This document shows positions 9,164 through 24,599 of a DNA stretch of 64,000 bases, piece after piece. How positions within the stretch are numbered: position 1 is the first letter of the stretch; every line of letters begins with the position of its first letter. The position numbers and the translations under genes were made by a program. The stretch comes from Nemertoderma westbladi (lineage: Eukaryota; Xenacoelomorpha; Nemertodermatida; Nemertodermatidae): NCBI GenBank assembly GCA_032718475.1, contig JAUCBJ010001193.1, positions 1-64,000 of the forward strand, read 5' to 3'. The notes beneath the pieces are model-generated. The model did not search any database and was not told the DNA's origin. It worked only from the letters and a program-made list of their open reading frames with translations.

Positions 9164-11899
9164 TATCTCAATAGGACCGTGAACCAACACTTATGTCAAT
9201 AGGACCGTGAACCAACACTTATGTCAATAGGACCGTGAACCAACACTTATGTCAATAGGACCGTGAACCAACACTTATCTCAATAGGACCGTGAACCAAC
9301 AGTTATGTCAATAGGACCGTGAACCAACACTTATCACAATAGGACCGTGAACCAACACTTATGTCAATAGGACCGTGAACCAACACTTATGTCAATAGGA
9401 CCGTGAACCAACACTTATCACAATAGGACCGTGAACCAACACTTATGTCAATAGGACCGTGAACCAACACTTATGTCAATAGGACCGTGAACCAACACTT
9501 ATGTCAATAGGACCGTGAACCAACACTTATCACAATAGGACCGTGAACCAACACTTATGTCAATAGGACCGTGAACCAACACTTATGTCAATAGGACCGT
9601 GAACCAACACTTATGTCAATAGGACCGTGAACCAACACTTATGTCAATAGGACCGTGAACCAACACTTATGTCAATAGGACCGTGAACCAACACTTATCA
9701 CAATAGGACCGTGAACCAACACTTATGTCAATAGGACCGTGAACCAACACTTATGTCAATAGGACCGTGAACCAACACTTATGTCAATAGGACCGTGAAC
9801 CAACACTTATCTCAATAGGACCGTGAACCAACACTTATGTCAATAGGACCGTGAACCAACACTTATGTCAATAGGACCGTGAACCAACACTTATGTCAAT
9901 AGGACCGTGAACCAACACTTATGTCAATAGGACCGTGAACCAACACTTATGTCAATAGGACCGTGAACCAACACTTATGTCAATAGGACCGTGAACCAAC
10001 ACTTATGTCAATAGGACCGTGAACCAACACTTATCTCAATAGGACCGTGAACCAACACTTATGTCAATAGGACCGTGAACCAACACTTATGTCAATAGGA
10101 CCGTGAACCAACACTTATCTCAATAGGACCGTGAACCAACACTTATGTCAATAGGACCGTGAACCAACACTTATGTCAATAGGACCGTGAACCAACACTT
10201 ATGTCAATAGGACCGTGAACCAACACTTATCTCAATAGGACCGTGAACCAACACTTATGTCAATAGGACCGTGAACCAACACTTATCACAATAGGACCGT
10301 GAACCAACACTTATGTCAATAGGACCGTGAACCAACACTTATGTCAATAGGACCGTGAACCAACACTTATGTCAATAGGACCGTGAACCAACACTTATGT
10401 CAATAGGACCGTGAACCAACACTTATGTCAATAGGACCGTGAACCAACACTTATCTCAATAGGACCGTGAACCAACAGTTATGTCAATAGGACCGTGAAC
10501 CAACACTTATCACAATAGGACCGTGAACCAACACTTATGTCAATAGGACCGTGAACCAACACTTATGTCAATAGGACCGTGAACCAACACTTATCACAAT
10601 AGGACCGTGAACCAACACTTATGTCAATAGGACCGTGAACCAACACTTATGTCAATAGGACCGTGAACCAACACTTATGTCAATAGGACCGTGAACCAAC
10701 ACTTATCACAATAGGACCGTGAACCAACACTTATGTCAATAGGACCGTGAACCAACACTTATGTCAATAGGACCGTGAACCAACACTTATGTCAATAGGA
10801 CCGTGAACCAACACTTATGTCAATAGGACCGTGAACCAACACTTATCTCAATAGGACCGTGAACCAACACTTATGTCAATAGGACCGTGAACCAACACTT
10901 ATCACAATAGGACCGTGAACCAACACTTATGTCAATAGGACCGTGAACCAACACTTATGTCAATAGGACCGTGAACCAACACTTATGTCAATAGGACCGC
11001 GAACCAACACTTATGTCAATAGGACCGTGAACCAACACTTATGTCAATAGGACCGTGAACCAACACTTATCTCAATAGGACCGTGAACCAACACTTATGT
11101 CAATAGGACCGTGAACCAACACTTATCACAATAGGACCGTGAACCAACACTTATGTCAATAGGACCGTGAACCAACACTTATCACAATAGGACCGTGAAC
11201 CAACACTTATGTCAATAGGACCGTGAACCAACACTTATGTCAATAGGACCGTGAACCAACACTTATCTCAATAGGACCGTGAACCAACACTTATGTCAAT
11301 AGGACCGTGAACCAACACTTATCACAATAGGACCGTGAACCAACACTTATGTCAATAGGACCGTGAACCAACACTTATGTCAATAGGACCGTGAACCAAC
11401 ACTTATGTCAATAGGACCGCGAACCAACACTTATGTCAATAGGACCGTGAACCAACACTTATGTCAATAGGACCGTGAACCAACACTTATCTCAATAGGA
11501 CCGCGAACCAACACTTATCACAATAGGACCGTGAACCAACACTTATCACAATAGGACCGTGAACCAACACTTATCACAATATGACCGTGAACCAACACTT
11601 ATGTCAATAGGACCGTGAACCAACACTTATCACAATAGGACCGTGAACCAACACTTATGTCAATAGGACCGTGAACCAACACTTATCTCAATAGGACCGT
11701 GAACCAACACTTATGTCAATAGGACCGTGAACCAACACTTATCACAATAGGACCGTGAACCAACACTTATGTCAATAGGACCGTGAACCAACACTTATGT
11801 CAATAGGACCGTGAACCAACACTTATCTCAATAGGACCGTGAACCAACACTTATGTCAATAGGACCGTGAACCAACACTTATCACAATAGGACCGTGAA

Positions 11900-13750
11900 C
11901 CAACACTTATGTCAATAGGACCGTGAACCAACACTTATGTCAATAGGACCGTGAACCAACACTTATGTCAATAGGACCGCGAACCAACACTTATCACAAT
12001 AGGACCGTGAACCAACACTTATCACAATAGGACCGTGAACCAACACTTATGTCAATAGGACCGTGAACCAACACTTATGTCAATAGGACCGTGAACCAAC
12101 ACTTATGTCAATAGGACCGTGAACCAACACTTATCTCAATAGGACCGTGAACCAACACTTATGTCAATAGGACCGTGAACCAACACTTATCACAATAGGA
12201 CCGTGAACCAACACTTATGTCAATAGGACCGTGAACCAACACTTATGTCAATAGGACCGTGAACCAACACTTATGTCAATAGGACCGCGAACCAACACTT
12301 ATGTCAATAGGACCGTGAACCAACACTTATGTCAATAGGACCGTGAACCAACACTTATCTCAATAGGACCGTGAACCAACACTTATGTCAATAGGACCGT
12401 GAACCAACACTTATCACAATAGGACCGTGAACCAACACTTATGTCAATAGGACCGTGAACCAAAACTTATCTCAATAGGACCGTGAACCAACACTTATGT
12501 CAATAGGACCGTGAACCAACACTTATCACAATAGGACCGTGAACCAACACTTATGTCAATAGGACCGTGAACCAACACTTATGTCAATAGGACCGTGAAC
12601 CAACACTTATCTCAATAGGACCGTGAACCAACACTTATGTCAATAGGACCGTGAACCAACACTTATCACAATAGGACCGTGAACCAACACTTATGTCAAT
12701 AGGACCGTGAACCAACACTTATGTCAATAGGACCGTGAACCAACACTTATGTCAATAGGACCGCGAACCAACACTTATCACAATAGGACCGTGAACCAAC
12801 ACTTATCACAATAGGACCGTGAACCAACACTTATGTAAATAGGACCGTGAACCAACACTTATGTCAATAGGACCGTGAACCAACACTTATGTCAATAGGA
12901 CCGTGAACCAACACTTATGTCAATAGGACCGTGAACCAACACTTATCTCAATAGGACCGTGAACCAACACTTATGTCAATAGGACCGTGAACCAACACTT
13001 ATCTCAATAGGACCGTGAACCAACACTTATGTCAATAGGACCGTGAACCAACACTTATCACAATAGGACCGTGAACCAACACTTATGTCAATAGGACCGT
13101 GAACCAACACTTATCACAATAGGACCGTGAACCAACACTTATGTCAATAGTACCGTGAACCAACACTTATGTCAATAGGACCGTGAACCAACACTTATGT
13201 CAATAGGACCGTGAACCAACACTTATCTCAATAGGACCGTGAACCAACACTTATGTCAATAGGACCGTGAACCAACACTTATCACAATAGGACCGTGAAC
13301 CAACACTTATGTCAATAGGACCGTGAACCAACACTTATGTCAATAGGACCGTGAACCAACACTTATCTCAATAGGACCGCGAACCAACACTTATCACAAT
13401 AGGACCGTGAACCAACACTTATCACAATAGGACCGTGAACCAACACTTATGTCAATAGGACCGTGAACCAACACTTATGTCAATAGGACCGTGAACCAAC
13501 ACTTATGTCAATAGGACCGTGAACCAACACTTATCTCAATAGGACCGTGAACCAACACTTATGTCAATAGGACCGTGAACCAACACTTATCACAATAGGA
13601 CCGTGAACCAACACTTATGTCAATAGGACCGTGAACCAACACTTATGTCAATAGGACCGTGAACCAACACTTATGTCAATAGGACCGCGAACCAACACTT
13701 ATGTCAATAGGACCGTGAACCAACACTTATGTCAATAGGACCGTGAACCA
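11900..13750. repeat. Higher-order duplication in satellite, offset 1,400 bp (50 units)
   Basis: Rare 'ccgcg' units at 11977 and 12285 recur at 13377 and 13685, with the same internal spacing of 308 bp (11 units) and matching unit order around them. Other 'ccgcg' spacings nearby are also whole multiples of 28 (420, 560 and 476 bp). Confidence 0.75.
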
Positions 13751-15749
13751 ACACTTATCTCAATAGGACCGTGAACCAACACTTATGTCAATAGGACCGT
13801 GAACCAACACTTATGTCAATAGGACCGTGTACCAACACTTATCTCAATAGGACCGTGAACCAACACTTATCTCAATAAGACCGTGAACCAACACTTATCT
13901 CAATAGGACCGTGAACCAACACTTATGTCAATAGGACCGTGAACCAACACTTATCTCAATAGGACCGCGAACCAACACTTATCTCAATAGGACCGTGAAC
14001 CAACACTTATCTCAATAGGACCGTGAACCAACACTTATCTCAATAGGACCGTGAACCAACACCAATGTCAATAGGACCGTGAACCAACACTTATCTCAAT
14101 AGGACCGTGAACCAACACTTGTCTCAATAGGACCGTGAACCAACACTTATCTCAATAGGACCGTGAACCAACACTTATGCCAATAGGACCGCGAACCAAC
14201 ACTTATCTCAATAGGACCGTGAACCAACACTTATCTCAATAGGACCGTGAACCAACACTTATCTCAATAGGACCGTGAACCAACACTTATGTCAATAGGA
14301 CCGTGAACCAACACTTATCTCAATAGGACCGTGAACCAACACTTATCTCAATAGGACCGTGAACCAACACTTATCTCAATAGGACCGTGAACCAACACTT
14401 ATCTCAATAGGACCGTGAACCAACACCAATGTCAACAGGACCGTGAACCAACACTTATCTCAATAGGACCGTGAACCAACGCTTATCTCAATAGGACCGT
14501 GAACCAACACTTATCTCAATAGGACCGTGAACCAACAACTATGTCAATAGGACCGTGAACCAACACTTATCTCAATAGGACCGTGAACCAACACTTATCT
14601 CAATAGGACCGTGAACCAACACTTATCTCAATAGGACCGTGAACCAACACTAATGTCAATAGGACCGTGAACCAACACTTATCTCAATAGGACCGTGAAC
14701 CAACACTTATCACAATAGGACCGTGAACCAACACTTATCTCAATAGGACCGTGAACCAACACTTATCTCAATAGGACCGTGAACCAACACTTATCTCAAT
14801 AGGACCGTGAACCAACACTTATCTCAATAGGACCGTGAACCAACACTTATCTCAATAGGACCGTGAACCAACACTTATGTCAATAGGACCGTGAACCAAC
14901 ACTTATCTCAATAGGACCGTGAACCAACACTTATCACAATAGGACCGTGAACCAACACTTATCTCAATAGGACCGTGAACCAACACTTATCTCAATAGGA
15001 CCGTGAACCAACACTTATGTCAATAGGACCGTGAACCAACACTTATCTCAATAGGACCGTGAACCAACACTTATCTCAATAGGACCGTGAACCAACACTT
15101 ATCTCAATAGGACCGTGAACCAACACTTATCTCAATAGGACCGTGAACCAACACTTATGTCAATAGGACCGTGAACCAACACTTATCTCAATAGGACCGT
15201 GAACCAACACTTATCTCAATAGGACCGTGAACCAACACTTATCTCAATAGGACCGTGAACCAACACTTATGTCAATAGGACCGTGAACCAACACTTATCT
15301 CAATAGGACCGTGAACCAACACTTATCTCAATAGGACCGTGAACCAACACTTATCTCAATAGGACCGTGAACCAACACTTATCTCAATAGGACCGTGAAC
15401 CAACACCTATGTCAATAGGACCGTGAACCAACACTTATCTCAATAGGACCGTGAACCAACACTTATCTCAATAGGACCGTGAACCAACACTTATCTCAAT
15501 AGGACCGTGAACCAACACTTATGCTCAATAGGACCGTGAACCAACACTTATCTCAATAGGACCGTGAACCAACACTTATCTCAATAGGACCGTGAACCAA
15601 CACTTATCTCAATAGGACCGTGAACCAACACTTATGTCAATAGGACCGTGAACCAACACTTATCTCAATAGGACCGTGAACCAACACTTATCTCAATAGG
15701 ACCGTGAACCAACACTTATCTCAATAGGACCGTGAACCAACACTTATCT

Positions 15750-18700
15750 CAATAGGACCGTGAACCAACACCAATGTCAATAGGACCGTGAACCAACACT
15801 TATCTCAATAGGACCGTGAACCAACGCTTATCTCAATAGGACCGTGAACCAACACTTATCTCAATAGGACCGTGAACCAACACTTATCACAATAGGACCG
15901 TGAACCAACACTTATCTCAATAGGACCGTGAACCAACACTTATGCCAATAGGACCGCGAACCAACACTTATCACAATAGGACCGTGAACCAACAACTATG
16001 TCAATAGGACCGTGAACCAACACTTATCTCAATAGGACCGTGAACCAACACTTATGTCAATAGGACCGTGAACCAACACTTATCACAATAGGACCGTGAA
16101 CCAACACTTATCTCAATAGGACCGTGAACCAACACTTATGCCAATAGGACCGCGAACCAACACTTATCACAATAGGACCGTGAACCAACACTTATCTCAA
16201 TAGGACCGTGAACCAACACTTATCTCAATAGGACCATGAACCAACACTTATCTCAATAGGACCGTGAACCAACACTTATGTCAATAGGACCGTGAACCAA
16301 CAACTATGTCAATAGGACCGTGAACCAACACTTATGTCAATAGGACCGTGAACCAACACTTATCACAATAGGACCGTGAACCAACACTTATCACAATAGG
16401 ACCGTGAACCAACACTTATCTCAATAGGACCGTGAACCAACACTTATGCCAATAGGACCGTGAACCAACACTTATCACAATAGGACCGTGAACCAACACT
16501 TATCTCAATAGGACCGTGAACCAACACTTATCTCAATAGGACCGTGAACCAACACTTATGTCAATAGGACCGTGAACCAACAACTATGTCAATAGGACCG
16601 TGAACCAACACTTATGTCAATAGGACCGTGAACCAACACTTATGTCAATAGGACCGTGAACCAACACTTATGTCAATAGGACCGTGAACCAACACTTATC
16701 ACAATAGGACCGTGAACCAACACTTATCACAATAGGACCGTGAACCAACACTTATGTCAATAGGACCGTGAACCAACAACTATGTCAATAGGACCGTGAA
16801 CCAACACTTATGTCAATAGGACCGTGAACCAACACTTATGTCAATAGGACCGTGAACCAACACTTATGTCAATAGGACCGTGAACCAACACTTATCTCAA
16901 TAGGACCGTGAACCAACACTTATCTCAATAGGACCGTGAACCAACACTTATGTCAATAGGACCGTGAACCAACAACTATGTCAATAGGACCGTGAACCAA
17001 CACTTATGTCAATAGGACCGTGAACCAACACTTATGTCAATAGGACCGTGAACCAACACTTATGTCAATAGGACCGTGAACCAACACTTATCACAATAGG
17101 ACCGTGAACCAACACTTATCACAATAGGACCGTGAACCAACACTTATCTCAATAGGACCGTGAACCAACACTTATGCCAATAGGACCGTGAACCAACACT
17201 TATCACAATAGGACCGTGAACCAACACTTATCACAATAGGACCGTGAACCAACACTTATGTCAATAGGACCGTGAACCAACACTTATGCCAATAGGACCG
17301 TGAACCAACACTTATCACAATAGGACCGTGAACCAACACTTATCTCAATAGGACCGTGAACCAACACTTATCTCAATAGGACCGTGAACCAACACTTATC
17401 TCAATAGGACCGTGAACCAACAACTATGTCAATAGGACCGTGAACCAACAACTATGTCAATAGGACCGTGAACCAACACTTATGTCAATAGGACCGTGAA
17501 CCAACACTTATGTCAATAGGACCGTGAACCAACACTTATGTCAATAGGACCGTGAACCAACACTTATGTCAATAGGACCGTGAACCAACAACTATGTCAA
17601 TAGGACCGTGAACCAACACTTATGTCAATAGGACCGTGAACCAACACTTATGTCAATAGGACCGTGAACCAACACTTATGCCAATAGGACCGTGAACCAA
17701 CACTTATCACAATAGGACCGTGAACCAACACTTATGTCAATAGGACCGTGAACCAACACTTATGTCAATAGGACCGTGAACCAACACTTATGTCAATAGG
17801 ACCGTGAACCAACACTTATGTCAATAGGACCGTGAACCAACACTTATGTCAATAGGACCGTGAACCAACACTTATGTCAATAGGACCGTGAACCAACACT
17901 TATGTCAATAGGACCGTGAACCAACACTTATGTCAATAGGACCGTGAACCAACAACTATGTCAATAGGACCGTGAACCAACACTTATGTCAATAGGACCG
18001 TGAACCAACACTTATGTCAATAGGACCGTGAACCAACACTTATGTCAATAGGACCGTGAACCAACACTTATGTCAATAGGACCGTGAACCAACACTTATC
18101 ACAATAGGACCGTGAACCAACACTTATCTCAATAGGACCGTGAACCAACACTTATGCCAATAGGACCGCGAACCAACACTTATCACAATAGGACCGTGAA
18201 CCAACAACTATGTCAATAGGACCGTGAACCAACACTTATCTCAATAGGACCGTGAACCAACACTTATGTCAATAGGACCGTGAACCAACACTTATCACAA
18301 TAGGACCGTGAACCAACACTTATCTCAATAGGACCGTGAACCAACACTTATGCCAATAGGACCGCGAACCAACACTTATCACAATAGGACCGTGAACCAA
18401 CACTTATCTCAATAGGACCGTGAACCAACACTTATGTCAATAGGACCGTGAACCAACACTTATCTCAATAGGACCGTGAACCAACACTTATCTCAATAGG
18501 ACCGTGAACCAACACTTATCTCAATAGGACCGTGAACCAACACTTATCTCAATAGGACCGTGAACCAACACCAATGTCAATAGGACCGTGAACCAACACT
18601 TATCTCAATAGGACCGTGAACCAACGCTTATCTCAATAGGACCGTGAACCAACACTTATCTCAATAGGACCGTGAACCAACACTTATCACAATAGGACCG

Positions 18701-21700
18701 TGAACCAACACTTATCTCAATAGGACCGTGAACCAACACTTATGCCAATAGGACCGCGAACCAACACTTATCACAATAGGACCGTGAACCAACAACTATG
18801 TCAATAGGACCGTGAACCAACACTTATCTCAATAGGACCGTGAACCAACACTTATGTCAATAGGACCGTGAACCAACACTTATCACAATAGGACCGTGAA
18901 CCAACACTTATCTCAATAGGACCGTGAACCAACACTTATGCCAATAGGACCGCGAACCAACACTTATCACAATAGGACCGTGAACCAACACTTATCTCAA
19001 TAGGACCGTGAACCAACACTTATCTCAATAGGACCGTGAACCAACACTTATCTCAATAGGACCGTGAACCAACACTTATGTCAATAGGACCGTGAACCAA
19101 CAACTATGTCAATAGGACCGTGAACCAACACTTATGTCAATAGGACCGTGAACCAACACTTATCACAATAGGACCGTGAACCAACACTTATCACAATAGG
19201 ACCGTGAACCAACACTTATCTCAATAGGACCGTGAACCAACACTTATGCCAATAGGACCGTGAACCAACACTTATCACAATAGGACCGTGAACCAACACT
19301 TATCTCAATAGGACCGTGAACCAACACTTATCTCAATAGGACCGTGAACCAACACTTATGTCAATAGGACCGTGAACCAACAACTATGTCAATAGGACCG
19401 TGAACCAACACTTATGTCAATAGGACCGTGAACCAACACTTATGTCAATAGGACCGTGAACCAACACTTATGTCAATAGGACCGTGAACCAACACTTATC
19501 ACAATAGGACCGTGAACCAACACTTATCACAATAGGACCGTGAACCAACACTTATGTCAATAGGACCGTGAACCAACAACTATGTCAATAGGACCGTGAA
19601 CCAACACTTATGTCAATAGGACCGTGAACCAACACTTATGTCAATAGGACCGTGAACCAACACTTATGTCAATAGGACCGTGAACCAACACTTATCTCAA
19701 TAGGACCGTGAACCAACACTTATCTCAATAGGACCGTGAACCAACACTTATGTCAATAGGACCGTGAACCAACAACTATGTCAATAGGACCGTGAACCAA
19801 CACTTATGTCAATAGGACCGTGAACCAACACTTATGTCAATAGGACCGTGAACCAACACTTATGTCAATAGGACCGTGAACCAACACTTATCACAATAGG
19901 ACCGTGAACCAACACTTATCACAATAGGACCGTGAACCAACACTTATCTCAATAGGACCGTGAACCAACACTTATGCCAATAGGACCGTGAACCAACACT
20001 TATCACAATAGGACCGTGAACCAACACTTATCACAATAGGACCGTGAACCAACACTTATGTCAATAGGACCGTGAACCAACACTTATGCCAATAGGACCG
20101 TGAACCAACACTTATCACAATAGGACCGTGAACCAACACTTATCTCAATAGGACCGTGAACCAACACTTATCTCAATAGGACCGTGAACCAACACTTATC
20201 TCAATAGGACCGTGAACCAACAACTATGTCAATAGGACCGTGAACCAACAACTATGTCAATAGGACCGTGAACCAACACTTATGTCAATAGGACCGTGAA
20301 CCAACACTTATGTCAATAGGACCGTGAACCAACACTTATGTCAATAGGACCGTGAACCAACACTTATGTCAATAGGACCGTGAACCAACAACTATGTCAA
20401 TAGGACCGTGAACCAACACTTATGTCAATAGGACCGTGAACCAACACTTATGTCAATAGGACCGTGAACCAACACTTATGCCAATAGGACCGTGAACCAA
20501 CACTTATCACAATAGGACCGTGAACCAACACTTATGTCAATAGGACCGTGAACCAACACTTATGTCAATAGGACCGTGAACCAACACTTATGTCAATAGG
20601 ACCGTGAACCAACACTTATGTCAATAGGACCGTGAACCAACACTTATGTCAATAGGACCGTGAACCAACACTTATGTCAATAGGACCGTGAACCAACACT
20701 TATGTCAATAGGACCGTGAACCAACACTTATGTCAATAGGACCGTGAACCAACAACTATGTCAATAGGACCGTGAACCAACACTTATGTCAATAGGACCG
20801 TGAACCAACACTTATGTCAATAGGACCGTGAACCAACACTTATGTCAATAGGACCGTGAACCAACACTTATGTCAATAGGACCGTGAACCAACACTTATC
20901 ACAATAGGACCGTGAACCAACACTTATCTCAATAGGACCGTGAACCAACACTTATGCCAATAGGACCGCGAACCAACACTTATCACAATAGGACCGTGAA
21001 CCAACAACTATGTCAATAGGACCGTGAACCAACACTTATCTCAATAGGACCGTGAACCAACACTTATGTCAATAGGACCGTGAACCAACACTTATCACAA
21101 TAGGACCGTGAACCAACACTTATCTCAATAGGACCGTGAACCAACACTTATGCCAATAGGACCGCGAACCAACACTTATCACAATAGGACCGTGAACCAA
21201 CACTTATCTCAATAGGACCGTGAACCAACACTTATCTCAATAGGACCATGAACCAACACTTATCTCAATAGGACCGTGAACCAACACTTATGTCAATAGG
21301 ACCGTGAACCAACAACTATGTCAATAGGACCGTGAACCAACACTTATGTCAATAGGACCGTGAACCAACACTTATCACAATAGGACCGTGAACCAACACT
21401 TATCACAATAGGACCGTGAACCAACACTTATCTCAATAGGACCGTGAACCAACACTTATGCCAATAGGACCGTGAACCAACACTTATCACAATAGGACCG
21501 TGAACCAACACTTATCTCAATAGGACCGTGAACCAACACTTATCTCAATAGGACCGTGAACCAACACTTATGTCAATAGGACCGTGAACCAACAACTATG
21601 TCAATAGGACCGTGAACCAACACTTATGTCAATAGGACCGTGAACCAACACTTATGTCAATAGGACCGTGAACCAACACTTATGTCAATAGGACCGTGAA

Positions 21701-22550
21701 CCAACACTTATCACAATAGGACCGTGAACCAACACTTATCACAATAGGACCGTGAACCAACACTTATGTCAATAGGACCGTGAACCAACAACTATGTCAA
21801 TAGGACCGTGAACCAACACTTATGTCAATAGGACCGTGAACCAACACTTATGTCAATAGGACCGTGAACCAACACTTATGTCAATAGGACCGTGAACCAA
21901 CACTTATCTCAATAGGACCGTGAACCAACACTTATCTCAATAGGACCGTGAACCAACACTTATGTCAATAGGACCGTGAACCAACAACTATGTCAATAGG
22001 ACCGTGAACCAACACTTATGTCAATAGGACCGTGAACCAACACTTATGTCAATAGGACCGTGAACCAACACTTATGTCAATAGGACCGTGAACCAACACT
22101 TATCACAATAGGACCGTGAACCAACACTTATCACAATAGGACCGTGAACCAACACTTATCTCAATAGGACCGTGAACCAACACTTATGCCAATAGGACCG
22201 TGAACCAACACTTATCACAATAGGACCGTGAACCAACACTTATCACAATAGGACCGTGAACCAACACTTATGTCAATAGGACCGTGAACCAACACTTATG
22301 CCAATAGGACCGTGAACCAACACTTATCACAATAGGACCGTGAACCAACACTTATCTCAATAGGACCGTGAACCAACACTTATCTCAATAGGACCGTGAA
22401 CCAACACTTATCTCAATAGGACCGTGAACCAACAACTATGTCAATAGGACCGTGAACCAACAACTATGTCAATAGGACCGTGAACCAACACTTATGTCAA
22501 TAGGACCGTGAACCAACACTTATGTCAATAGGACCGTGAACCAACACTTA
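15750..22550. repeat. Higher-order duplication, offsets 2,800 and 2,212 bp (100 and 79 units)
   Basis: The rare 'caccaatgtc' plus 'aacgctt' pair at about 15770-15826 recurs at about 18570-18626 (offset 2,800). The 'caactatgtc' unit at 16581 recurs at 19381 (2,800) and 21593 (a further 2,212). The single 'ggaccatg' unit at 16231 recurs at 21243, offset 5,012 = 179 units = 2,800 + 2,212. Three large copies are visible (from about 15.94, 18.74 and 20.95 kb), and the unit order between markers agrees. Confidence 0.85.
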
Positions 22551-24599
22551 TATCAATAGGACCGTGAACCAACACTTATATCAATAGGACCGTGTACCAA
22601 CACTTATGTCAATAGGACCGTGAACCAACAACTATGTCAATAGGACCGTGAACCAACACTTATGTCAATAGGACCGTGAACCAACACTTATGTCAATAGG
22701 ACCGTGAACCAACACTTATCACAATAGGACCGTGAACCAACACTTATCACAATAGGACCGTGAACCAACACTTATGTCAATAGGACCGTGAACCAACACT
22801 TATGCCAATAGGACCGTGAACCAACACTTATCACAATAGGACCGTGAACCAACACTTATGTCAATAGGACCGTGAACCAACACTTATGTCAATAGGACCG
22901 TGAACCAACACTTATGTCAATAGGACCGTGAACCAACACTTATGTCAATAGGACCGTGAACCAACACTTATGTCAATAGGACCGTGAACCAACACTTATG
23001 TCAATAGGACCGTGAACCAACACTTATGTCAATAGGACCGTGAACCAACACTTATGTCAATAGGACCGTGAACCAACAACTATGTCAATAGGACCGTGAA
23101 CCAACACTTATGTCAATAGGACCGTGAACCAACACTTATGTCAATAGGACCGTGAACCAACACTTATGTCAATAGGACCGTGAACCAACACTTATGTCAA
23201 TAGGACCGTGAACCAACACTTATGTCAATAGGACCGTGAACTAACACTTATGTCAATAGGACCGTGAACCAACACTTATGTCAATAGGACCGTGAACCAA
23301 CACTTATGTCAATAGGACCGTGAACCAACACTTATGTCAATAGGACCGTGAACCAACACTTATCACAATAGGACCGTGAACCAACACTTATCACAATAGG
23401 ACCGTGAACCAACACTTATGTCAATAGGACCGTGAACCAACACTTATGCCAATAGGACCGTGAACCAACACTTATCACAATAGGACCGTGAACCAACACT
23501 TATGTCAATAGGACCGTGAACCAACACTTATGTCAATAGGACCGTGAACCAACACTTATGTCAATAGGACCGTGAACCAACACTTATGTCAATAGGACCG
23601 TGAACCAACACTTATGTCAATAGGACCGTGAACCAACACTTATGTCAATAGGACCGTGAACCAACACTTATGTCAATAGGACCGTGAACCAACACTTATG
23701 TCAATAGGACCGTGAACCAACAACTATGTCAATAGGACCGTGAACCAACACTTATGTCAATAGGACCGTGAACCAACACTTATGTCAATAGGACCGTGAA
23801 CCAACACTTATGTCAATAGGACCGTGAACCAACACTTATGTCAATAGGACCGTGAACCAACACTTATGTCAATAGGACCGTGAACCAACACTTATGTCAA
23901 TAGGACCGTGAACCAACACTTATGTCAATAGGACCGTGAACCAACACTTATGTCAATAGGACCGTGAACCAACACTTATCTCAATAGGACCGTGAACCAA
24001 CACTTATGTCAATAGGACCGTGAACCAACACTTATGTCAATAGGACCGTGAACCAACACTTATGTCAATAGGACCGTGAACCAACACTTATGTCAATAGG
24101 ACCGTGAACCAACACTTATGTCAATAGGACCGTGAACCAACACTTATCTCAATAGGACCGTGAACCAACACTTATGTCAATAGGACCGTGAACCAACACT
24201 TATGTCAATAGGACCGTGAACCAACAACTATGTCAATAGGACCGTGAACCAACACTTATGTCAATAGGACCGTGAACCAACACTTATCTCAATAGGACCG
24301 TGAACCAACACTTATGTCAATAGGACCGTGAACCAACACTTATGTCAATAGGACCGTGAACCAACACTTATGTCAATAGGACCGTGAACCAACACTTATG
24401 TCAATAGGACCGTGAACCAACACTTATGTCAATAGGACCGTGAACCAACACTTATCTCAATAGGACCGTGAACCAACACTTATCACAATAGGACCGTGAA
24501 CCAACACTTATCTCAATAGGACCGTGAACCAACACTTATGTCAATAGGACCGTGAACCAACAACTATGTCAATAGGACCGTGAACCAACACTTATGTCA

